From DATCLA01 sp036564195 (GTDB lineage Bacteria; Bacillota; UBA4882; UBA8346): a stretch of 7,330 nucleotides of DNA. The DNA is taken from NCBI GenBank assembly GCA_036564195.1, contig DATCLA010000306.1, positions 1 through 7,330 of the forward strand. The letters are read 5' to 3'. Made by a program: the position numbers and the translations under genes. This document shows positions 1-5,006 of the stretch, one piece after another. Position 1 is the first letter of the stretch. Each line of letters starts with the position of its first letter. The notes beneath the pieces are model-generated. The model was not told the DNA's origin and did not search any database. It saw only the letters and a program-made list of their open reading frames with translations.

Positions 1-55
1 TTTCTGTCATGAGGTCGCTCTTTTTTTATTTTAAGTAAATGTTATTAATCATAAA
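1..55. other. Unassigned left edge, possible end of an upstream terminator
   Basis: An AT-rich stretch with a run of seven T at 21-27 directly after a GC-richer segment (GAGGTCGCTC, 11-20). This would fit the 3' arm and T-tract of a terminator whose 5' arm lies left of the window, but the arm cannot be seen. On the minus strand an ATG (10 down to 8) reading M-T-E behind a weak AAGAG could instead be the start of a divergent gene. Neither reading can be decided from the visible bases. Confidence 0.2.
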
Positions 56-84
56 TTGACATAATATATAAAAAATGGTAAAAT
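56..84 (+). promoter_or_regulatory. Sigma-A-type promoter of the DUF4280 operon
   Basis: A perfect -35 TTGACA (56-61), a 17-base spacer and a -10 TAAAAT (79-84) preceded directly by TGG, which satisfies the TGn extended -10 rule. Transcription would start near 91, giving a leader of about 60 bases before the ATG at 153. The match to the housekeeping consensus is strong. It probably drives the DUF4280, pentapeptide and 63-aa genes as one transcript. Confidence 0.75.
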
Positions 85-104
85 CGGAAAGAAAATATTC
101 CGAT
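83..104. promoter_or_regulatory. Inverted repeat over the -10/+1 region, operator candidate
   Basis: ATCGGAA (83-89) and TTCCGAT (98-104) are perfect 7-base inverted arms around an 8-base AT-rich centre. The left arm overlaps the end of the -10 box and the centre falls on the expected start site, the classic place for a repressor operator. In RNA it could form only a modest hairpin at the extreme 5' end. No T-run follows, so it is not a terminator. The bound regulator, if any, is unknown. Confidence 0.4.
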
Positions 105-139
105 AACATTTTTGACAAATTTGGTTATTTTCCGTAAAA

Positions 140-145
140 AAGGAG
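140..145 (+). promoter_or_regulatory. Ribosome binding site of the DUF4280 gene
   Basis: AAGGAG lies seven bases before the ATG at 153, which is ideal spacing and fixes that start codon. Confidence 0.8.
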
Positions 146-152
146 CAAAATA

Positions 153-533
153 ATGAATCAAAATTATGTTGTGGAAGGCGCTAAATTGGAATGCAGCTTC
201 GGTGATACACCCAGTAACCTAAGAATTCCATTCCAACGGTATTCGTTAATTGACTGTAAAAAGATTGCTGTTATTAATGATTATCACCCCAATTTAAACA
301 TTATGCCCTTCGGGATGTGTCACAGCCGGTCCAATCCGGAAGTGGCCCGGGCGACAGCTGCCAATCACGGTCGGTTAACCCCACAGCCTTGTAAGCCAAT
401 GACCACCAGTCCCTGGATGCGCGGGAAAAATGATGTGACTGTTGATGATGTCCCCTGTTTACTAAAGGTTTCAACCCTCCGCTGCCAGTGGTGCGGCGTA
501 ATCCAGGTAAGTGCTGACGGACAGCCGGAGTAA
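153..533 (+). CDS. DUF4280 family PAAR-like spike-tip protein
   Basis: A 126-aa protein with the hallmarks of DUF4280: an opening YVVEGAKLECSFG (residues 5-17), the central block NIMPFGMC (49-56), the following NPEVARATAA (61-70), LTPQPC (75-80), a PW pair at 87-88 and a closing LRCQWCGVIQV (109-119). From family knowledge, DUF4280 proteins are treated as PAAR-like: they would sit on the tip of a VgrG trimer as a sharpened cap. It has seven cysteines (14, 35, 56, 80, 102, 111, 114), some of which could bind a metal. There is no signal peptide or membrane segment, as expected for a cytoplasmically assembled particle. It is full length and has no effector extension. It is the first gene after a strong promoter and is followed 25 bases later by the pentapeptide gene. 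The family call is confident; the tip role rests on homology and on the two VgrGs downstream. Confidence 0.9.
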   Translation: MNQNYVVEGAKLECSFGDTPSNLRIPFQRYSLIDCKKIAVINDYHPNLNIMPFGMCHSRSNPEVARATAANHGRLTPQPCKPMTTSPWMRGKNDVTVDDVPCLLKVSTLRCQWCGVIQVSADGQPE

Positions 534-541
534 AAACGGTT

Positions 542-548
542 AAAGGAG
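542..548 (+). promoter_or_regulatory. Ribosome binding site that sets the pentapeptide gene start
   Basis: AAAGGAG ends at 548. An in-frame TTG at 550 is only one base away, too close to be served by it, whereas the ATG at 559 is ten bases away. The ATG at 559 is therefore the preferred start. Confidence 0.65.
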
Positions 549-558
549 TTTGGCGCCA

Positions 559-2814
559 ATGACTGATGCTCAGCTGAGTGAAGTTGTAAAAACCTTAGAT
601 GAAATGGAGCCGCTCCAAACCGGAACCCGCGGGACTTACTACGTCCTGGCGGAGTGTAGAGCGGGCCGGGAAAACCGGATTATCTTAAAAGATCTCAAAC
701 AGCAATTGCCCTTAGAACAACTGCGTCAAAAACAACCGGATTATCATGATGATACCTCAGTGTATGTCGAGGCGGAAGGGAGTTTCTATCCGGATTATTT
801 GGAGGAAAACGGAGTGTACCTGGTCTCCGTCCCTTTTTATGAATACCTCAATAATACTTTGCGGTTGCGGCGGATTAAATACAATCATGTTGGGATCTGT
901 ACGGAAAAAGGGGAGCGGATCGAGGAATATTGTTTAATTATTCCTCAGGAAATAGACTGCATCCTTGAAGGCAGCGCCCGTTATGATCAAACCCACTCGC
1001 TGACTTATTTTGAAATCGATGAAACCAAAGTCGGCAAAGTGGAGATTTTTCGGGTTAAGGGATTTCCGCACCTGATCGTCACCAGAAAACTGAACCGGAT
1101 TGACTTTGCCGGATATCAATGTACCAGAATTGAGAAATTCTTTAATTACGCCGGGGAGCAGAAACGGGTCTATCGGGAACGTTGCAGCGGGCAACGGTTG
1201 GAAGCTACTGTTAAGGAATATGAAAAACGGGTGGATGGCTTGGGTAGCCCCAGTTATAAATATGGTTTGCAAAGGGTGTTGGACCAAAAGAAGCTCCGGC
1301 AGGAACTGGTGGCTGGATTACGGGAAATTTTCGGAAGCTATCAAGGAACGGGATTGACGGCGCCACAAGGGATGGAACGCTATTTAACTTTGTTCTGGCC
1401 AAGGGAACAGTCGGTGATGAGATTGATGGCGCATACGGACTTTGGCTGGGATAGCTTGAATGTGCCGGCTCTGGAAAAGCTCTTCGCTTACCTGAAGTTA
1501 TTGCCCGAAGTACTGCAGGAACTTGCCGGCAAGGTTTTGCTGGAGACGGTTATCTATTGCTTGAGCCAGGAAGGCTGTTTATTGGACCACTACCAAACCA
1601 TCCACAACGGCCAACGGTTGGCGCTGGTAATGGAGACTGATTATTTTCAGGCCACCATTCCTTTGTTACTTTATGAGTATCAACCAACGTGGCAATGGGA
1701 AGTGGAAGCGGCGGTTAACTTTAGCAAGATGGATTTGAATGGCCGGGACTTGCAGGGGGTTGACTTTAGCGGCAAGAACCTGAGCGGGTTGCAGTTCTCC
1801 CGATGCAACCTGCAGCGGGCCAATTTTAACGGTGCAGTATTGGAGCGGGCGGAATTTAATAGGTGCAACCTGACTGGGGCGGAGTTTACCGGGTGCAATC
1901 TGCTGGACGCGCGGTTTATCAAATGTGAGCTGAACCGGACGGTGTTTGATGGAGCGGAGATGGAAAAGGTCATTATTACCGGTTCGGATTTAAGTCATTG
2001 CTCATTTGTGAAGACCGACATGACAGGGGGATTGGTCAAAAACCTGAAGTTGGCTAGGGCATATTTCTATAGAGCCAAGCTGGCCGGAGCTGAGTTTAAA
2101 GTCCGCATGACCACCTATGACTGTATTTTTCGGCAGTGTGATCTTAAAGGTGCCAAATTCACCGGAGACGTAAAGCGGACAGCCAACCTTATGTCCGGTT
2201 GTGATTTTAGAAATTCCGATTTGACGGAATGTCAGTTCAGTATTAACCGGATCGCCAAGAGCATTTTCACCAAGACCAAATTAATCGGGGCGGATTTTAC
2301 AAAATGCGGCACGATTCAAGCATGCAATTTTCAGTGGAGCAATTGCGCCGGGTTGAACCTGGAAGGAATCGAAGTTGTCAAAAGTAACTTTGCCAAAGTG
2401 AATTTAACTATGTTAAAAGTGAAAAACGGGATCGAATGGATCAATAATAACTTCACTTATGCTAATTTAAGTGGCTATGACTTTACGATAGCCGGATATA
2501 CCGCCGCTAACAATCTGACTTGTACCAATCTGTCCCACTGCAATCTGGAAGCGGCTGACCTGACGGCCAGTACTTTGCTGAACACCAACTTTACCGGTGC
2601 TAAAATGAACCGGGCAATTTTAGATAAAAGCCAACTTGAATGGGTGCGTTTATCGGCACAACAACGCAATCAGATTAGGCTGGCTGAGGAGGATGAAGCG
2701 GAAGACGACGTGTATGATGAAACAGATGACGAGAGCGAAGATTACGTTGAGGATTTTGGGACATCTGAAGTAGCAGCTACTGAAGAAGAATTCGAAACGG
2801 AGGATGAACAATAG
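559..2814 (+). CDS. Pentapeptide-repeat protein with long N-terminal domain and acidic tail
   Basis: A 751-aa protein in three parts. Residues 1 to about 385 form a mixed alpha/beta region that I do not recognise. Residues about 386-694 are pentapeptide repeats of the A(D/N)LXX type, seen clearly in units such as ANFNG, AEFNR, CNLTG, AEFTG, ANLSG and ADLTA; the register is weaker around 490-550 and 604-630. Such arrays fold as a right-handed quadrilateral beta-helix. Residues about 709-751 are very acidic (runs such as EEDEAEDD). There is no signal peptide or membrane segment. It sits between the PAAR-like gene and, further on, two vgrG genes. In Gram-negative type VI loci, DUF2169 adaptor proteins, some with pentapeptide repeats, neighbour PAAR-like DUF4150 genes; by analogy this could be the tip adaptor or chaperone here (inference). 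It could also be a structural accessory or a cargo protein. The start at 559 is chosen over the TTG at 550 because of RBS spacing. Confidence 0.85.
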   Translation: MTDAQLSEVVKTLDEMEPLQTGTRGTYYVLAECRAGRENRIILKDLKQQLPLEQLRQKQPDYHDDTSVYVEAEGSFYPDYLEENGVYLVSVPFYEYLNNTLRLRRIKYNHVGICTEKGERIEEYCLIIPQEIDCILEGSARYDQTHSLTYFEIDETKVGKVEIFRVKGFPHLIVTRKLNRIDFAGYQCTRIEKFFNYAGEQKRVYRERCSGQRLEATVKEYEKRVDGLGSPSYKYGLQRVLDQKKLRQELVAGLREIFGSYQGTGLTAPQGMERYLTLFWPREQSVMRLMAHTDFGWDSLNVPALEKLFAYLKLLPEVLQELAGKVLLETVIYCLSQEGCLLDHYQTIHNGQRLALVMETDYFQATIPLLLYEYQPTWQWEVEAAVNFSKMDLNGRDLQGVDFSGKNLSGLQFSRCNLQRANFNGAVLERAEFNRCNLTGAEFTGCNLLDARFIKCELNRTVFDGAEMEKVIITGSDLSHCSFVKTDMTGGLVKNLKLARAYFYRAKLAGAEFKVRMTTYDCIFRQCDLKGAKFTGDVKRTANLMSGCDFRNSDLTECQFSINRIAKSIFTKTKLIGADFTKCGTIQACNFQWSNCAGLNLEGIEVVKSNFAKVNLTMLKVKNGIEWINNNFTYANLSGYDFTIAGYTAANNLTCTNLSHCNLEAADLTASTLLNTNFTGAKMNRAILDKSQLEWVRLSAQQRNQIRLAEEDEAEDDVYDETDDESEDYVEDFGTSEVAATEEEFETEDEQ
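1714..2640 (+). repeat. Pentapeptide-repeat array within the 751-aa protein
   Basis: About 310 residues, roughly 60 imperfect five-residue units, with Leu or Phe at the central position and Ala, Cys, Thr or Ser two residues before it. The repeat is at the protein level only; the DNA units have diverged, suggesting an old array rather than a recent tandem expansion. Cysteine is unusually common at the A-position (units CNLQR, CNLTG, CNLLD, CELNR). Confidence 0.85.
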
Positions 2815-2815
2815 G

Positions 2816-3007
2816 ATGGCAGTTAAAGATGGGGGCAGCAGTGCATACAGTCAAATCAAACAAGGTTATGTAACCAAACAGGCAGAACGGGCAGCAGCCG
2901 ATGATTTTCGAAAGAAGAATCCCGAAGAACAGAAGCAGGCTGCCAGGCAGGCGGATAAGACGAGGACGAAGTCAGAATGGGGTTCATCGCTTTGCTGTGC
3001 AGATTAG
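2816..3007 (+). CDS. Small charged hypothetical protein (63 aa)
   Basis: I do not recognise this protein. From the ATG at 2816 it is 63 aa, rich in Ala, Lys, Gln, Arg, Glu and Asp. Residues about 20-50 (including KQAERAAADDFRKKNPEEQK) are probably helical, possibly a short coiled coil. My count gives about 12 basic and 9 acidic side chains. It has no signal peptide or membrane segment. The start begins one base after the stop of the pentapeptide gene (2812-2814), and a GGAGG at 2799-2803 inside that gene can serve it at 12-base spacing; the upstream in-frame ATG at 2804 abuts the GGAGG and is less likely. Position suggests translational coupling and a role with the pentapeptide protein. The ending SSLCCAD looks unlike the helical part, so the gene may be the front of a longer frameshifted protein: the +1 frame stays open to about 3047. 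Confidence 0.55.
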   Translation: MAVKDGGSSAYSQIKQGYVTKQAERAAADDFRKKNPEEQKQAARQADKTRTKSEWGSSLCCAD

Positions 3008-3023
3008 TGTAATATTTAGGTTT

Positions 3024-3045
3024 CATAATTGTCATTATGCTTTTT
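3024..3045 (+). terminator. Weak hairpin with short T-run after the 63-aa gene
   Basis: CATAAT (3024-3029) and ATTATG (3034-3039) can pair around a 4-base loop and are followed by CTTTTT. The stem is only six base pairs and AT-rich, so termination would be inefficient at best. Its place 16 bases after the stop of the 63-aa gene is the main support. Confidence 0.2.
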
Positions 3046-3124
3046 AGTTATTTAGAAGATTCTTAGAAAATTGGGAGATAGATATCAGTCCGTTTATGGA
3101 GTTTTCTTGGCCGGAGGGCAATTA

Positions 3125-3157
3125 ATGGTTTTACTCTTAAAAAAAGAAAAGCGTTAA
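3125..3157 (+). CDS. Ten-codon ORF with a strong ribosome binding site
   Basis: ATG at 3125 preceded at six-base spacing by GGAGGG (3113-3118) and reading MVLLLKKEKR before TAA. Too short to claim a product. The good Shine-Dalgarno could mean a leader peptide or the surviving start of a lost gene. The overlapping frame shifted by one base runs open from 3082 to a TGA at 3199-3201, overlapping the next ATG (3198), which also hints at gene decay. Confidence 0.15.
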   Translation: MVLLLKKEKR

Positions 3158-3197
3158 AATTGGTAAATTTCTATGAAAACAAAGGGGGTGAAACTAT

Positions 3198-3269
3198 ATG
3201 ATTAAACAGATGGTAGCGCAAAATAACGAGGTGAAGCCAGAAGCGAACAAGAGATTAAAGTTTACGTAA
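3198..3269 (+). CDS. 23-codon ORF with near-perfect ribosome binding site
   Basis: AAAGGGGGTGA (3181-3191) is almost fully complementary to the 16S anti-Shine-Dalgarno and ends six bases before the ATG at 3198. The ORF encodes 23 residues beginning MIKQMVAQNNEV and ending RLKFT, hydrophilic and without a membrane segment. I do not recognise it. Such a strong initiation signal is unlikely by chance, so either a genuine small peptide is made or this is the intact 5' end of a broken gene whose remains continue to 3441. Confidence 0.35.
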   Translation: MIKQMVAQNNEVKPEANKRLKFT

Positions 3270-3285
3270 AATCATCGGTATTAAT

Positions 3286-3314
3286 TTGTGTACGGCATAC
3301 TATTATGGTAAAAT
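3286..3314 (+). promoter_or_regulatory. Candidate extended -10 promoter for the vgrG pair
   Basis: TAAAAT (3309-3314) preceded by TGG gives an extended -10 with the same ATGGTAAAAT core as the promoter at 56-84. The -35 region at 17-base spacing is only TTGTGT (3286-3291), a half match that an extended -10 can tolerate. Transcription would start near 3321, leaving a leader of about 120 bases before the ATG at 3444. Confidence 0.4.
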
Positions 3315-3429
3315 TTAACATATACATTTTAAGTTTGACCCGAGTTTGGGGCCTCCGATCGCACAACCCGAAGTGCCTGATATTATAAGTAAAACAATAT
3401 ATATAACTAGCATTTCAATTATTAACGAT

Positions 3430-3435
3430 AAGGGG
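3430..3435 (+). promoter_or_regulatory. Ribosome binding site that sets the first vgrG start
   Basis: AAGGGG lies eight bases before the ATG at 3444 but only two before the in-frame TTG at 3438, so the ATG is preferred. Confidence 0.6.
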
Positions 3436-3443
3436 CATTGAAT

Positions 3444-4970
3444 ATGGACCATTTAACCAGCGGGCAAATTCGGATTTTGTTGAAACCGGCAGATCAACAA
3501 AGCAAAGTTGGTTCGCTTACCATCACCAACCCCAAAGAGTTTAAAATCGAAACTAAACTCAATACTCATACCAGACTGGTATTTAAGAAGCCTATCGGGT
3601 TTGATAAGGATAATGACGGCGATGACCGGTTGCGTTATCTCGAGTTATTGCAAACCCAGACCTTGGTGACGGTAGAATTGACGGGGTTAGCCGGAAGTAG
3701 TCAGACGTCGGGAAAGAATCGGTTAATTTTTGCCGGAATCGTTACCGACTTTAATATCAATTTTGAGGAGACTCACCAGAAAACCAAAGATAAAACCGAA
3801 AAAATTAAAACAACAACCAAACAGGAATATTGTCTGGAGATCCAAGCAGTATCCCACACCTACCAGATGGACCAGAAAGAAAGAAAACGCACCTGGCAAA
3901 ATAAGAATATGCTGGTTAAAACTTTTCTGGAACAGATCTGCAAACGGTATTCAAGTAAAAGCCCTATTTTTAAGATTGAGCCTGACAAGGTCGGAAACGA
4001 AAAATTGGGCCGTTTTTACCTGCAATTTGAGGAAACCGATTGGAAATGGATCATCCGGATTGCCTCAAATTATAATCTTAACATTTTACCCGATCCCACA
4101 GTCGAAAAACCCCGGTTCTATTTTGGTATCCCCATTAAAGATAATAAAGAATTAAACCAGCTAATCGGAAGAATCAACAACCACATCACCAGTAACTTGG
4201 CAAACTATCGTTACTCCGGCACTGCAGTGTCTTATAAAATCCTCAAAACCAGCCGGGATTTTGATATTGGAGATCAGGTTGAAATTGACGGCAAGCAGTG
4301 GATTATCTGCCAGAAAGCATTGGAACTTGAAAGAAATCTGCTAACCTATAAATACATTTTTACCACTGCGGCCGGACTCAAACGACCGAAATTGACTAAC
4401 GGCAAGATTGCCGGTATCGCCTTACGCGGAAGAGTCCTAAAAGTTGAGCGGGACCGGATTAAAGTCCATTTTGATATCGATGGGGACCGCTCCGAAGAGA
4501 AGGATTGCTTTTTTCCATATGCAACAGCTTATGCGGCGGATGGCCAAACCGGGCTGTATTGTATGCCGGAGGAAAACGATTGTGTTCAGGTTTATTTTCC
4601 GAGCGGTAACGAGAGTGAAGGGGTGGTCATGGCTTCGATTCGTAAAAAACCTACCGGTCAATGCAACGACTCTCGGGTCAAGTATTTCCGTACCAAGAAC
4701 GCCAAAGAACTCAAGTTTGACGCGACCGGAATTTTAATCACCGAACAAAACAACCAATCCGGTAAGGTATTAATCTGGCTTAACGAAGAGAAAGGAATTG
4801 TATTTTATGGCCAAAAAACTATCCGGCTCAAGTCAAAACTAATGACGAAACTGGCTGCACCGAACATCGATGTCGTTGCCGGTAAAGAACTGACCGTAAG
4901 TTGCCCGGGAAGTAAAATGACTTTAAACGGTAATTTGCGGTTTCAGGATCAGGTAATCCTAAAAAATTAG
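3444..4970 (+). CDS. VgrG-like spike protein without effector domain
   Basis: A 508-aa protein with VgrG/phage baseplate hub architecture. Residues about 1-310 correspond to the gp27-like hub part, recognised by FYLQFEETDWKWIIRIAS (191-208) followed by RFYFGIP (224-230), the usual 'x-QY-x-E-x-W-x-F' region. Residues about 321-400 are the gp5-type OB-fold, with GRVLKVERDRIKVHF (329-343), the FPYATAYAADGQTGLYCMPE segment (357-376) and VQVYFPSGNESEGVV (381-395). Residues about 411-508 form a short beta-rich spike end. It would trimerise, plug the tube end and carry the PAAR-like cap. No C-terminal enzyme is present. A DxDxDG segment at 54-59 is an unusual insertion. It is 36 bases from a second, paralogous VgrG gene and is probably co-transcribed with it. 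The ATG at 3444 is preferred to the TTG at 3438. The fold is confident; whether the machine is a T6SS or an extracellular system is not visible here. Confidence 0.85.
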   Translation: MDHLTSGQIRILLKPADQQSKVGSLTITNPKEFKIETKLNTHTRLVFKKPIGFDKDNDGDDRLRYLELLQTQTLVTVELTGLAGSSQTSGKNRLIFAGIVTDFNINFEETHQKTKDKTEKIKTTTKQEYCLEIQAVSHTYQMDQKERKRTWQNKNMLVKTFLEQICKRYSSKSPIFKIEPDKVGNEKLGRFYLQFEETDWKWIIRIASNYNLNILPDPTVEKPRFYFGIPIKDNKELNQLIGRINNHITSNLANYRYSGTAVSYKILKTSRDFDIGDQVEIDGKQWIICQKALELERNLLTYKYIFTTAAGLKRPKLTNGKIAGIALRGRVLKVERDRIKVHFDIDGDRSEEKDCFFPYATAYAADGQTGLYCMPEENDCVQVYFPSGNESEGVVMASIRKKPTGQCNDSRVKYFRTKNAKELKFDATGILITEQNNQSGKVLIWLNEEKGIVFYGQKTIRLKSKLMTKLAAPNIDVVAGKELTVSCPGSKMTLNGNLRFQDQVILKN

Positions 4971-4995
4971 GTTGTAAAGATCAAACTGAAAGGTC

Positions 4996-4998
4996 AGG
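4996..4998 (+). promoter_or_regulatory. Weak ribosome binding site of the second vgrG
   Basis: Only AGG at 4996-4998 (eight bases before the ATG at 5007) and an AAAGG at 4989-4993 (13 bases) are available. Both are poorer than the sites of the other genes, suggesting lower expression of the effector-bearing VgrG or coupling to the gene before it. Confidence 0.35.
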
Positions 4999-5006
4999 TA
5001 ATTTAC

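Larger units (their letters stand above)
3198..3441 (+). pseudogene. Possible decayed small gene upstream of the first vgrG
   Basis: The start at 3198 has a strong ribosome binding site. A coding-like stretch in another frame (3319-3441) reads FDPSLGPPIAQPEVPDIIS and on to NDKGH, stopping at TGA 3439-3441, two bases before the vgrG ATG and containing that gene's ribosome binding site. This spacing is typical of an operon neighbour. Joining the two ends needs one frameshift near 3267 and read-through of the TAA at 3316-3318, so if it was a gene of about 80 codons it is now broken. A second overlapping frame (about 3219-3390) is also open, which weakens the case. Product unknown. Confidence 0.25.
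3008..3443 (+). other. Long intergenic stretch with fragments but no clear full gene
   Basis: About 430 bases, mostly AT-rich, with a short GC-richer island at about 3337-3378. It holds two very short ORFs with good ribosome binding sites (starts 3125 and 3198), a promoter-like element near 3286-3314, a weak hairpin at 3024-3039 and a coding-like open stretch ending just before the next gene. All frames are interrupted by stops, on both a simple and a single-frameshift reading. Details are given in separate entries. Confidence 0.6.

Noticed and set aside
112..140. A second TTGACA at 112-117 with TAAAAA 17 bases on
   Set aside because: The -10 would overlap the ribosome binding site and transcription would begin only a few bases before the ATG at 153, removing the Shine-Dalgarno. 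The promoter at 56-84 is much better.
550..552. TTG start for the pentapeptide gene
   Set aside because: Only one base after the ribosome binding site; the ATG at 559 has proper spacing.
1680..1973. Minus-strand ORF of 97 codons opposite the pentapeptide array
   Set aside because: Its periodic composition mirrors the repeats on the + strand and it has no credible ribosome binding site; it is a shadow.
3309..3331. TAAAAT and ATTTTA as an inverted repeat at the second promoter
   Set aside because: Made only of A and T in an AT-rich region, so expected by chance; not comparable to the dyad at 83-104.
3337..3378. GC-richer island suspected of being a tRNA fragment or attachment site
   Set aside because: No acceptor stem, T-loop motif or flanking direct repeat could be found; it reads better as a coding remnant.
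3438..3440. TTG start for the first vgrG
   Set aside because: Two bases after AAGGGG, too close; the ATG at 3444 fits better.
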